Source: an uncultured Ruminococcus sp. | GTDB taxonomy: Bacteria > Bacillota > Clostridia > Oscillospirales > Ruminococcaceae | Assembly (NCBI GenBank): GCA_934474025.1 | Contig: CAKSMF010000002.1 | Coordinates: forward strand, 216,229-280,228 | Reading direction: 5' to 3' | Length of the DNA: 64,000 nt | In this document: positions 44,031 through 52,938 of the stretch, one piece after another | Layout: each line of letters starts with the position of its first letter | Position numbering within the stretch: position 1 is the first letter of the stretch | Position numbers and translations under genes: made by a program | The notes under the pieces: generated by a model | Database searches by the model: none | Told to the model about the DNA's origin: nothing | What the model saw: only the letters and a program-made list of their open reading frames with translations

Positions 44031-46652
44031 TCATTGGAAAATTGCACTTACAATTGGTATAGCAACACTGAATCCAAGAGCAATCAGCAATTGATGTGAA
44101 GTAAGTGTGACAGTTTCAAAAACCGTCTGCAATGGCGGAAATGCTACTGCCATTACCAGAAGTGCAGTTGAAACAAGTACTGCAAGTATAAGCTTTACAT
44201 TATTGAATATGTTTATTTTAAATATCGATTTTGTTTCAGATTTACATTCAAAAACGTGTATTAGCTGTGACATTACAAGAGTAATTAATGAAGCTGTTCT
44301 TCCGGCTTCAAGAGAACCACCCATTCTCATAATTACTGCAAATGATGCAAGTGTTGATAATCCTATAAACACTCCTCTGAAAATTATTTTTCCCATAAGA
44401 CCGTTTGAAAAAAATCCCTCTGTAGATTTGCGTGGAGGTTTCGTCATTATGTCTTTTTCAGGAGGTTCAAGACCAAGGGCAATAGCTGGCAAACCGTCCG
44501 TAACCAAGTTTACAAGAAGAATCTGTACAGGTAAAAGCACTATAGGCATACCCATTAAAATTCCTAAAAACATTGTGAGTACTTCACCAATATTGCAGGA
44601 TAACAGATATCTTACAAATTTACGGATATTTGAATACACACAGCGTCCCTGTTCAACGGCATTTACAAGGGTGGCAAGATTATCATCAAGCAGAATAACA
44701 TCGGCTGATTGTTTGGTAACGTCTGTTCCGGTAACTCCCATTGCAACGCCTACATCAGCTTCCTTTATAGCCGGAGCATCATTTACACCATCGCCGGTCA
44801 TTGTAACTATTTCACCGTGCCTTTTGAAACTTCTTACTATTCTTAGTTTATGAACAGGTTCTACCCTCGCAAAAATCGTATATTTATGTATTTCACGGTC
44901 AAGTTCTTCATCACTCATGCGGTCAAGGTCTGCACCTGTCATTGCTTTACCGCCTTTGAGGAGTCCTGCTTTTTTGGCAACTGCTACTGCTGTATTTATA
45001 TGGTCACCAGTAATCATTACTGTTTTTATAGAAGCGTTTGCACATTTTCTTATAGCTACTTTAGCTTCTTCACGTGGAGGGTCAATCATTCCGGAAAGTC
45101 CAAGAAAAATTAAATTACTATGTTTAGGGTCTAAGCTTTCTGAAACACAATAAGCAAGTGCCAATACTCTTAAAGCCTTGTTTGACATCTCAATGACTTT
45201 TTCTGAAAGTTTACGCCTTATTTTAGGAGTAAGAGTATTTATATTTCCCTTTTCGTCCATGTACTGAGTACAGCGTGGAAGTATTACTTCTTCAGCTCCT
45301 TTGAAATATATCCTCTTTTCCGAACCTGTTACACAGTGTACTGCCATGAATCTTGTTTCGCTGTCAAAAGGGTATTCATCAAGTTTTCTGAAACTTGTTT
45401 CAAGTGATTCTTTAGTTATACCGGCTTTAGCACCAGCGATAAGCAATGCTATTTCAGTAGGGTCACCTGTAACTTGCCATTCACCTTTTCCGATAAGGTT
45501 TCCACGATTTCTATTTTTAGGCTGTTTGAATGTACTTATAGTTGCAGTTGAACAGATAACTCCGCATTTTAAAGTTTCGATTAATGATTTTTCATTCTTT
45601 GGATTTACTGAAAGGTTTTCTGTACCTTTTGTAAGCCCTCCGTTTATTCTGTAACCCATACCGCTGAAATAATAACTTTCATCTGCGGTGCTTAATTCTG
45701 TAACAGTCATTTTATTTTCGGTTATAGTCCCCGTTTTATCTGAACATATTACCGATGCACACCCCAAAGTTTCAACGCTGTGTAGTTTATTAACAAGAGC
45801 TTTTTGTTTTAACATACGGTTTACAGCAAGTGCAAGAGCAATTGTTACTGTTGCAGGAAGTCCTTCCGGAATGGCTGCTATTGCAATTGTTATACCTGTC
45901 ATAAGCATTTCAAAAACGTCCTCACCTCTGAGTACTCCGGCAAGAAAAACTGCTACGCATACAACAAGGCATATTATAGCAACAACTTTTCCCAATTCGG
46001 CAAGCCGTTTTTGCAGGGGAGTCATTTCTTTATCTATGTCAGTAAGCATTTCTGATATTCTGCCCATTTGAGTACGTTTTCCCGTTGCAATTACCTTTGC
46101 ACGACAAACGCCTTTAGTTGCAGACGTTCCGCAATAAACTATATTATCCTTATTTAAAGAGTTATCCATATCATTTGTTATTCCTGCAATTTTTGCAACG
46201 GCTTCTGACTCTCCCGTAAGCATTGCTTCATCTGCAAAGAATCCGAATGATTTTAAAACCACGCAGTCAGCAGGTATTCTGTCACCGGCTTCAATTTCCA
46301 CTATGTCATCAACAACAAGTTTTGATGCATCTATTTCTTTCAGATTGCCGTCACGGTAACACTTAGCGGTTGGAGAAGTCATTGATTTTAAAGCTTCTAA
46401 TGTGTGTTCTGTTCTGTATTCCTGAATAAATCCGAGTATAGCGTTTAAGAGAACTATTAATATAATTGTTACAGCATCAGAGATTTCACCCAGAAGTACT
46501 GATATAATAGTTGCTCCTAAAAGAATCATAACCATTACATCTTTGAACTGTCTGAAAAATATACTGGCAGGATTAGTTTTTCTGCCACTTTCAAGAACGT
46601 TTTCGCCTTCCTCTTTAAGCCTTGCTGAAGCTTCTTTTTCCGTAAGACCCAT
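44031..46652 (-). CDS. P-type Ca2+-transporting ATPase
   Basis: 873 aa. Actuator motif MLTGESEAV, membrane helix PEGLPATVT, phosphorylation site ICSDKTGTITENKM, KGAEEV nucleotide site, TGDGVNDAPAIKEADVG hinge, and helices LVNLVTDGLPAIALG with N and D of the type IIA calcium site. Length and the lack of extra regulatory tails fit bacterial SERCA-like pumps (LMCA1, YloB). Exports Ca2+ with ATP at the cell membrane. It precedes spoVAD on the same strand, but the 56-base gap and own GAAAGGGTGATA site do not prove cotranscription. Confidence 0.92.
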   Translation of the reverse strand: MGLTEKEASARLKEEGENVLESGRKTNPASIFFRQFKDVMVMILLGATIISVLLGEISDAVTIILIVLLNAILGFIQEYRTEHTLEALKSMTSPTAKCYRDGNLKEIDASKLVVDDIVEIEAGDRIPADCVVLKSFGFFADEAMLTGESEAVAKIAGITNDMDNSLNKDNIVYCGTSATKGVCRAKVIATGKRTQMGRISEMLTDIDKEMTPLQKRLAELGKVVAIICLVVCVAVFLAGVLRGEDVFEMLMTGITIAIAAIPEGLPATVTIALALAVNRMLKQKALVNKLHSVETLGCASVICSDKTGTITENKMTVTELSTADESYYFSGMGYRINGGLTKGTENLSVNPKNEKSLIETLKCGVICSTATISTFKQPKNRNRGNLIGKGEWQVTGDPTEIALLIAGAKAGITKESLETSFRKLDEYPFDSETRFMAVHCVTGSEKRIYFKGAEEVILPRCTQYMDEKGNINTLTPKIRRKLSEKVIEMSNKALRVLALAYCVSESLDPKHSNLIFLGLSGMIDPPREEAKVAIRKCANASIKTVMITGDHINTAVAVAKKAGLLKGGKAMTGADLDRMSDEELDREIHKYTIFARVEPVHKLRIVRSFKRHGEIVTMTGDGVNDAPAIKEADVGVAMGVTGTDVTKQSADVILLDDNLATLVNAVEQGRCVYSNIRKFVRYLLSCNIGEVLTMFLGILMGMPIVLLPVQILLVNLVTDGLPAIALGLEPPEKDIMTKPPRKSTEGFFSNGLMGKIIFRGVFIGLSTLASFAVIMRMGGSLEAGRTASLITLVMSQLIHVFECKSETKSIFKINIFNNVKLILAVLVSTALLVMAVAFPPLQTVFETVTLTSHQLLIALGFSVAIPIVSAIFQ

Positions 46653-46869
46653 ATTATCACCCTTTCAGATGTCTGATTTAATCATTTTTAATCATTACAG
46701 AATATGAGCGTTTACGGACAAATATGCTAAATTTTAATATATTATGATATTATATTGCTTTTTGATTATATCACTGTTTTATCACAATTCTGTCACTTGT
46801 TTCACTTAATCATCATGTATAATATGAAAACTGTAGTATAAAGTATTATTTTGTCAAAAAGGAGTAAGT

Positions 46870-48051
46870 ATGAAAAATTTCGGAATGATAAGAAAAATGG
46901 CATTTTCGGTAGGTTTAATGTCATGTGCAATCGCATTTACTGGCTGTGGAGCTAAGGAAATAAACCTTAATGACTATCTTGATGTAAGTTACAGCGGTTA
47001 TGATAGTGCAGGTGTTGCTACAAGTGAATTTGACATCGACAAAATGATAAAGGATAATTCCGAAGCTTTCGGTATCAAGGGCGATGTTACAGATTCAGAA
47101 CTTTTAAAGATTGAAGCAGATTTAGATGACGTTATTGACGGTTCTCTTGACAAAACAACAGACCTTTCAAATGGCGACAGCGTTTCATACAAATGGAATG
47201 TATCCATGACAGATAAATTGAAAGAAAAATACAAGGTCGAATTTGTAAGCGAAGACAAAGAATTTAAAGTTGATTCACTTGACAAGGTTGAAGAATTTGA
47301 CCCTTTTGAAAATCTTGAAGTAACTTTCGGCGGAATTGCTCCTAATGGTTCGGCAAGCTTAAGCGGAAGTATCGATGATGTACCGTCATTGTACTTTGAG
47401 GCTGATAAAACTTCCGGTCTTAAAAACGGCGATGTTATAAAAATTACTCTTGACTGCTACGGCGATGATGTTAAAAGTTATTGTCTTGAATACGGAAAAG
47501 TTCCCACAGAACTTGAAAAAGAAGTTACTGTTGAAGGTCTTTCCTCTTATGTTTCAAAGATAGATGAAATTCCGGAAGATATGCAGGAAAAAATGAAACA
47601 GCAGGCTATTGACAGCTTTAATGCGGATTCAGCAGGCTGGGCTGAGGGAAATAGTCTTGAAAATGCTGAATTTTTAGGATATTATTTCCTTACTCCTAAA
47701 GAGGGATTTTATGCATCATCAAATAATGAATTGTATTGCGTATATAAAATGACTTCCAATGTTACAGGTCTCAAAAGAGGCGGTGACGGTGAAACACAGG
47801 AATCCGGTCAGGAAACTTATTATACATATTATCACTATTCTGATATTATGCTTCTTGAGGACGGTACTTGTTCAGTTGATTTAAGCAATGGTTATATGAC
47901 AAATAACAGCATTGAAAGTGATTACGGCAAAAACGGATTCTTTGGTGCAGACTTCTACAGATATAAAGGTTATAAGGATTTAGACAGTATGTTCAATGAA
48001 TGTGTAACTAAAAAAATATCTGAATGCAATTACGAATCCACTGTACAATAA
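46870..48051 (+). CDS. Secreted lipoprotein, 393 aa
   Basis: Signal peptide with lipobox (FSVGLMSCAIAFTGC, Cys about 26), so it is anchored on the outer face of the membrane. The mature part is acidic and rich in Asp, Lys and Gly; it has two beta-rich repeats starting NLNDYLDVSYSGYDS and FENLEVTFGGIAPNG, which resemble each other (both are 'LEV-F-G-...-G' beta strands of a Bacteroides/Firmicutes DUF). No catalytic motif. AAAAAGGAGT before the start. Function unknown. Confidence 0.8.
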   Translation: MKNFGMIRKMAFSVGLMSCAIAFTGCGAKEINLNDYLDVSYSGYDSAGVATSEFDIDKMIKDNSEAFGIKGDVTDSELLKIEADLDDVIDGSLDKTTDLSNGDSVSYKWNVSMTDKLKEKYKVEFVSEDKEFKVDSLDKVEEFDPFENLEVTFGGIAPNGSASLSGSIDDVPSLYFEADKTSGLKNGDVIKITLDCYGDDVKSYCLEYGKVPTELEKEVTVEGLSSYVSKIDEIPEDMQEKMKQQAIDSFNADSAGWAEGNSLENAEFLGYYFLTPKEGFYASSNNELYCVYKMTSNVTGLKRGGDGETQESGQETYYTYYHYSDIMLLEDGTCSVDLSNGYMTNNSIESDYGKNGFFGADFYRYKGYKDLDSMFNECVTKKISECNYESTVQ

Positions 48052-48054
48052 TAT

Positions 48055-48086
48055 AAAAAAGTCCCTTATGATTAAGGGACTTTTTT
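48055..48086. terminator. Bidirectional terminator
   Basis: AAAAAAGTCCCTTA-TGAT-TAAGGGACTTTTTT, between the convergent lipoprotein and mazF genes. Confidence 0.93.
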
Positions 48087-48436
48087 CATGTTATTCCGAG
48101 TCCGAAACTGATTGAAAGTGCAGTATTTACTTTGTTCATAGCACTGAAATCAAGTTCTCCCATTTTGTCCTTGAGACGTTTTTTGTCAATAGTGCGTATC
48201 TGTTCAAGTAAAACTATGCTATCCTTTGAAAGACCACATTTATCCGCCTGTACTTCTATATGTGTCGGAAGATGAGTTTTGTCACGCTGGCTTGTAATTG
48301 CCGCTGCAATGACTGTCGGACTGTGTTTGTTGCCGACATCGTTCTGAACTATAAGTACCGGTCTTATGCCACCCTGTTCAGAGCCTACAACTGGACTGAG
48401 GTCTGCATAATAAATTTCTCCCCTTTTTACTGACAT
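48086..48436 (-). CDS. mazF: MazF/PemK family mRNA interferase
   Basis: 116 aa, full length. MSVKRGEIYYADLSPVVGSEQGGIRPVLIVQND, then AAITSQRDKTHLPTHIEV and SIVLLEQIRTIDKKRL carry the conserved Arg/Thr/Ser residues of the endoribonuclease. No antitoxin gene is seen just upstream (48437-48562 holds only a CAGCATAAGCTG repeat and no ORF with a site), which is unusual but known for clostridial EndoA copies. Confidence 0.9.
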   Translation of the reverse strand: MSVKRGEIYYADLSPVVGSEQGGIRPVLIVQNDVGNKHSPTVIAAAITSQRDKTHLPTHIEVQADKCGLSKDSIVLLEQIRTIDKKRLKDKMGELDFSAMNKVNTALSISFGLGIT

Positions 48437-48562
48437 AACATTTCACTCCTGTATTAGATTTTCAGCATAAGCTGATATTATTATTAACGTTATTGTTAGG
48501 ATTATACGATTATTTTTTATTATATGTAATCAGGAAAGAAATGGTTTTTATATCGGAAAAAA

Positions 48563-48943
48563 TCAATCATTATTTATCCGGAATTTTTTATGTATAAATA
48601 TCACAATAAATATAAATGCCGTACCGCAGGCATAGCAAATTAAATCGATAACTGAAAAACTTGTTCCGATAAGCACACGGAAAAATTTTATATTTCCAAG
48701 TCCCAGAATGTCAACTATGTTTACAGCCTGAAGAAATTCCACTACAAAGGCAAACAGCATTACACCAATAGCCGTGAAATAACTATTTAATTTAGGAAAA
48801 ATCATCTTTACAAAGCAGTATACAACCCATACAACAATGACATCTCCGAGATAATTTCTTATAAACCCTCCATGTACAAAGAGGGCTATAAGAATTTCAA
48901 TAACAAGCAGTATCAGAAAACCTATAATATATTTTTTTCTCAT
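48563..48943 (-). CDS. DUF2809-like membrane protein
   Basis: 126 aa with four hydrophobic helices; IRNYLGDVIVVWVVYCFVK and VEFLQAVNIVDILGL are typical of DUF2809. Function unknown. The start overlaps the end of hydF by 4 bases, so both are one operon. Confidence 0.75.
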   Translation of the reverse strand: MRKKYIIGFLILLVIEILIALFVHGGFIRNYLGDVIVVWVVYCFVKMIFPKLNSYFTAIGVMLFAFVVEFLQAVNIVDILGLGNIKFFRVLIGTSFSVIDLICYACGTAFIFIVIFIHKKFRINND

Positions 48944-50127
48944 ATCAGTTTTAATAATTCGGGAAATATTTCTATACTTCTTTTTAAAATACCATTCATT
49001 AATGCAAGGGCTATTCCGTAATTAGTAAACGGCACATTCTGGTCAATTGCGGATTTCATTCTGTAATTGACTTCACGTTCATTAAGCATACAGCCACCAC
49101 AATGAATAATAAGTCTGTATTCTGAAAGGTTTTCCGGAAATTCGTTTCCCGAACTTAGTTTTATATTTATTTTTTTTCCTGTAAACTTTTCCAGTAATGC
49201 GGGAATTTTTACACTTCCGATATCTCCGCATTGTCTGTGATGAGTACAGCCTTCCGAAATTAAAACGCTATCACCGTCATTTAAATTTCTTATGGCGGAC
49301 GCTCCTTTTACAGCAGTTTCAAGAAAACCTTTATATCTTGCCATGAGTATTGAAAACGATGTTAAAGGAATGCTTTCAGGTACTATTTTACTTACATATC
49401 CGAATGCCTGACTATCTGTTATAACCATTTTAGGACATGGAATTTTTTTAAGAGTTTCGGCAAGCTGATATTCTTTTGTCACAACAGCCATTGAATTATT
49501 ATCCAGTATATCCCTTATTGTCTGCTGTTGCGGAAGTATAAGCCGTCCTTTCGGAGCGGATTCGTCTATAGGAGTGACTAATATTATTAAATCGTTTTCG
49601 TTGATTAAATCTCCTAAAATATGCTTGTTCTTTCTCTGAATGTTTAGGGAGGCTATTTTTTCTTTAAGTTCGTTAATGCTGTTTTTATTGAAAGTGCTTA
49701 CGGAAATCTCATTTTCATTGCACTTTATTTCCTTTAAATCGGATTTATTATATACTATAATATATGGTATTTTTTTCTGTCTGAAAATTTCTGTCAGTTC
49801 TCTGTCCGTTTCTGAAAATCCTGCCGTACTATCGACAACTAATACTGCTATATCTGTTTTATTCAGGATTTGCTTTGTTTTACGGATACGCATTTCACCA
49901 AGTTTTCCCTCATCGTCATAACCTGCTGTATCGGTAATGAGAACAGCCCCTAACGGTAACAGCTCCATAGCCTTTGAAACAGGGTCAGTTGTAGTGCCTT
50001 TCACTTCTGAAACAACTGACATTTCCTGATTGGTGATTGCGTTGACAAGACTTGATTTTCCTGCATTTCTTTTGCCAAAAAAACCGATATGGATTCTTTC
50101 TCCCGAAGGTGTATCGTTAAGGCTCAT
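48940..50127 (-). CDS. hydF: [FeFe] hydrogenase maturation GTPase HydF
   Basis: 395 aa. GTPase domain (GKRNAGKSSL, DTAG, YNKSDL), dimerisation part, and a C-terminal cluster domain with CTHHRQCGDIG...HCGGCMLNERE, where CxHx(n)HCxxC ligates a 4Fe-4S cluster. HydF is the scaffold that delivers the H-cluster precursor to HydA. Shows the host makes H2. The start has AGGAGGAAACTTT before it. HydE and HydG are not nearby. Confidence 0.95.
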   Translation of the reverse strand: MSLNDTPSGERIHIGFFGKRNAGKSSLVNAITNQEMSVVSEVKGTTTDPVSKAMELLPLGAVLITDTAGYDDEGKLGEMRIRKTKQILNKTDIAVLVVDSTAGFSETDRELTEIFRQKKIPYIIVYNKSDLKEIKCNENEISVSTFNKNSINELKEKIASLNIQRKNKHILGDLINENDLIILVTPIDESAPKGRLILPQQQTIRDILDNNSMAVVTKEYQLAETLKKIPCPKMVITDSQAFGYVSKIVPESIPLTSFSILMARYKGFLETAVKGASAIRNLNDGDSVLISEGCTHHRQCGDIGSVKIPALLEKFTGKKINIKLSSGNEFPENLSEYRLIIHCGGCMLNEREVNYRMKSAIDQNVPFTNYGIALALMNGILKRSIEIFPELLKLI

Positions 50128-50147
50128 AAAGTTTCCTCCTATAAAAA

Positions 50148-50175
50148 TCCGGACAGCCTTTTAAAACCGTCCGGA
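50148..50175 (-). terminator. Terminator-type hairpin between malic enzyme and hydF
   Basis: TCCGGAC pairs with GTCCGGA; T run on the minus strand, so it ends the malic enzyme transcript. Confidence 0.85.
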
Positions 50176-50181
50176 AAAAAA

Positions 50182-51357
50182 TTATATACGTGCAACGCCT
50201 GTATCACGTGCAGCTTGTGCAACGGCTTCAGCAACCGCATTTGCAACTGATTTATCGAGAACACTTGGAATAATATAATCAGGAGCAAGTTTATCATCTG
50301 TAACAAATGATGCAATAGCTTTAGCAGCTGCAATTTTCATGGTATCATTGATATCACTTGCACGAACATCTAATGCACCTCTGAAAATTCCCGGAAATGC
50401 AAGAACGTTATTAATCTGATTAGGATAATCGCTTCTTCCTGTTCCGACTACGGCAGCACCGGCTTCAATAGCAACTTCCGGCATGATTTCCGGAGTAGGA
50501 TTAGCCATTGGGAAAAGTATAGGATTCTTTGCCATACTCTTTACCATTTCAGGAGTTACGCAATTAGGTGCAGATACACCTATGAAAACATCTGCTCCCT
50601 TGATTACATCTTCAAGACTGCCTTTACGCATTTGCTTATTTGTGATTTCAGCCATTTCTTCTTTAACAGGGTTCATATCTTCGGTACGTCCCTTGTAAAT
50701 TGCACCCTTACGGTCACAAAGTACAACATCTTTAAGTCCCATTGAAATGAGAAGCTTAATAATTGCAATACCTGCTGCACCTGCTCCGCTTGTAACTACA
50801 CGGATTTCATCAATTTTCTTTCCGGTAAGCTTTAAAGCATTGAGCATTGCTGCAAGTGTAACTACTGCTGTTCCGTGCTGGTCGTCGTGGAAAATCGGAA
50901 TATCACAGCATTCCTTTAATCTTTTTTCGATTTCAAAGCATCTTGGTGCGGAAATATCTTCAAGGTTAACACCACCGAAAGAACCTGCAAGAAGTCTTAC
51001 AGTATTTACAATGTCATCAACTTCCTTTGAGCGAACACAAAGCGGTATAGCATCAACATCACCAAAAGCCTTGAATAAAGCACACTTGCCTTCCATAACA
51101 GGCATACCAGCTTCAGGTCCTATGTCTCCTAAACCTAAAACGGCTGTACCATCAGTAACTACTGCAACAAGATTTGAACGGCGTGTAAGGTCATAACTTT
51201 TTTGTACGTCTTTCTGAATTTCAAGGCAAGGCTGTGCTACTCCCGGAGTATATGCAAGGGATAAGTCCTCTGTTGTTTCAAGAGGAGCACGGCAAATTAC
51301 TTCAACTTTGCCTTTCCATTCATAGTGTTTTTTAAGGGATTCTTCTGCATAATTCAT
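50182..51357 (-). CDS. NAD(P)-dependent malic enzyme
   Basis: 391 aa, the short bacterial form without a phosphotransacetylase tail. AYTPGVAQPCLEI, VTDGTAVLGLGDIGPEAGMPVMEGK (catalytic Lys), DDQHGTAVVTLAAM (metal site Asp) and VTSGAGAAGIAIIKLL for nucleotide. Converts malate to pyruvate and CO2 with NAD(P)H. Next to the malate/lactate dehydrogenase on the same strand, pointing to a malate shunt (oxaloacetate to malate to pyruvate). Start after TTTCCTTT... weak: GGAAGTAAAATTA before the ATG. Confidence 0.93.
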   Translation of the reverse strand: MNYAEESLKKHYEWKGKVEVICRAPLETTEDLSLAYTPGVAQPCLEIQKDVQKSYDLTRRSNLVAVVTDGTAVLGLGDIGPEAGMPVMEGKCALFKAFGDVDAIPLCVRSKEVDDIVNTVRLLAGSFGGVNLEDISAPRCFEIEKRLKECCDIPIFHDDQHGTAVVTLAAMLNALKLTGKKIDEIRVVTSGAGAAGIAIIKLLISMGLKDVVLCDRKGAIYKGRTEDMNPVKEEMAEITNKQMRKGSLEDVIKGADVFIGVSAPNCVTPEMVKSMAKNPILFPMANPTPEIMPEVAIEAGAAVVGTGRSDYPNQINNVLAFPGIFRGALDVRASDINDTMKIAAAKAIASFVTDDKLAPDYIIPSVLDKSVANAVAEAVAQAARDTGVARI

Positions 51358-51381
51358 TAATTTTACTTCCTTTCCACAATA

Positions 51382-51412
51382 ACAGCGAAAAACATTGAAT
51401 ATTTTTCGCTGT
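51382..51412 (-). terminator. Hairpin between dehydrogenase and malic enzyme
   Basis: ACAGCGAAAAA pairs with TTTTTCGCTGT. It may end the dehydrogenase transcript or act as a partial stop. Confidence 0.75.
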
Positions 51413-51420
51413 CATCACTA

Positions 51421-52368
51421 TTAGAATTGAATCTGTGAAATAACACTCTTGAGAGAATCCGCACTCTTACGAAGTTTTTCAAGTTCTTCATCAAGAAGCG
51501 GAGGATTTATTTCACCTGCAATACCATGCCCGTTTACGATGCATGGCAAGCTGAGACATACATCATCAATACCATATCTGCCGTTTGCCATTGTAGAAAC
51601 TGTGAGAATGCTATTTGAATCACGTATAATTGTATCACAAATCTTGTTTACTGAAAGTGCAATTGCATAGAATGTAGCACCTTTTCTTTTGATAACTTCT
51701 GCACCGGCAACACGTACGCCTTCTTCAATAGCGTTAGTGTCAAGTTCTTCTGAACTGTGTGCTGATTTCCAATAATCAAAGATATTCATGCCACCGATAT
51801 TAGTTGTTGACCATGGAACAAATGATGTATCACCGTGTTCACCGAATACATAAGCGTGAATGCTCTTAGGGCTAATCTGAGCCTTTTCAGCAATAGCAGA
51901 ACGAAGTCTTGAACTGTCAAGAACTGTACCTGAACCTACAACCTGACTTGGCTTGAGGTTTGTACATTTAAGAATGGTGTATGTAAGAATATCAATAGGA
52001 TTACTTACAACTACATAAACAGCGTCGGGAGCGATTTCTGCAACTTTTGGCATAACCTGCTTGATGATATTTACATTGTTCTGTGTAAGGTCAATTCTTG
52101 TCTGACCAGGTTTTCTTGCCATGCCGAGAGTTACAACAACAATATCAGAACCTGCTATATCATCATAAGTGCCGTCTTTGATGTCGATATTATGAGCAAG
52201 GGAAATACCATGGCGGATATCCATAGCTTCACCCTTAGCCTTAGCCTCGTTGATATCAACAAGAACAACGTCAGAACAAGTGCCGTTTACTGCAAATGTA
52301 TATGCAATAGTAGCACCTACATTACCAGCACCAAGAATAGAAATTTTACTGCCCTTATTATTTTTCAT
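51421..52368 (-). CDS. mdh: Malate dehydrogenase (LDH/MDH superfamily)
   Basis: 315 aa. NAD site GAGNVGATIAYTF, catalytic HAYVFGEHGDTSFVPWS and VVSNPIDILTY. The specificity loop reads GMARKPGQTRIDL: L-lactate dehydrogenases usually have Gln where this has Arg (GxxQKPGETR), and Arg there selects oxaloacetate. With malic enzyme next door (the same arrangement is known in Clostridium thermocellum) I call it malate dehydrogenase, with L-lactate dehydrogenase as the alternative; overall similarity is LDH-like. Start ATG 52368 (MKNNKGSK) has GGAGG 9 bases before it; the longer frame starting 52401 has none. Confidence 0.75.
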   Translation of the reverse strand: MKNNKGSKISILGAGNVGATIAYTFAVNGTCSDVVLVDINEAKAKGEAMDIRHGISLAHNIDIKDGTYDDIAGSDIVVVTLGMARKPGQTRIDLTQNNVNIIKQVMPKVAEIAPDAVYVVVSNPIDILTYTILKCTNLKPSQVVGSGTVLDSSRLRSAIAEKAQISPKSIHAYVFGEHGDTSFVPWSTTNIGGMNIFDYWKSAHSSEELDTNAIEEGVRVAGAEVIKRKGATFYAIALSVNKICDTIIRDSNSILTVSTMANGRYGIDDVCLSLPCIVNGHGIAGEINPPLLDEELEKLRKSADSLKSVISQIQF

Positions 52369-52566
52369 TTTAAAAAGCCTCCATAAAGTTAAATTTTTCA
52401 TACATAAAAACCCTATTTCATGACTATAAAAAAACAGCCGGTATCTTCCTGTATGAATTTATAGATATTTTTATTATACCATAAAAACAGAAAATATCAA
52501 GGGAAATAATAAGAATTAAGTAAAAATCGTAAAAACGCACAAAACTAAAGGTATTTTAATGTGCTA

Positions 52567-52863
52567 TTTTCCATATTGTTATACTGAAATTATTTATAAC
52601 TTAAAGTCAAGTCTATATTTTTTGTATAATATGCAATAAAATGTGAATATTTATGAAAAATATGAATATTCCCGACTTCATCATTTATTAAATAGGAAAG
52701 TCAGAGTTTTTTTATTAAAATATAGAAAAATGTTTTTATCAATTTTAATTTTTATATTTTCCACATTGTTATACTGAAATTGTTTATAACTGGAAATTAA
52801 GTCTATATTTTTTGTATAATATACATTAGAATATGAATATTTTTGAAAAATGTGAATATTTAT
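52567..52863 (+). repeat. Two imperfect 105-bp tandem repeats upstream of argG
   Basis: Copy 1 about 52567-52671, copy 2 about 52757-52863: TTCCATATTGTTATACTGAA versus TTCCACATTGTTATACTGAA, then TCTATATTTTTTGTATAATA in both and GAATATTT(A/T)TGAAAAAT. Each carries a -10 like TATAAT and an ArgR-box-like end, so they look like duplicated promoter/operator units. This 540-base gap holds no gene. Confidence 0.7.
52642..52659 (+). promoter_or_regulatory. ArgR box-like operator 1
   Basis: TGTGAATATTTATGAAAA differs from the ARG-box consensus WNTGNATWWWWATNCANW at one position. In the first of the two repeats. Confidence 0.45.
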
Positions 52864-52868
52864 TCCAA
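52851..52868 (+). promoter_or_regulatory. ArgR box-like operator 2
   Basis: TGTGAATATTTATTCCAA, one mismatch to the ARG-box consensus, 6 bases before the -35 of the argG promoter. Confidence 0.5.
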
Positions 52869-52873
52869 ACCCC

Positions 52874-52901
52874 TTGACATTATCTGCAATAAGTGTATAA
52901 T
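52874..52901 (+). promoter_or_regulatory. argG promoter
   Basis: TTGACA, 16 bases, TATAAT, 38 bases before the ATG, which has AGGAGG. Confidence 0.8.
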
Positions 52902-52938
52902 ATAATTATTAATTAAATCCATTCAGGAGGTTTTTACA

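Noticed and set aside
51421..52368. L-lactate dehydrogenase as the first choice
   Set aside because: Arg in place of Gln in the specificity loop and the neighbouring malic enzyme favour malate; kept as alternative.
52567..52863. T-box or other riboswitch before argG
   Set aside because: No T-box sequence or strong anti-terminator stem; the AT-rich tandem repeats fit operators better.
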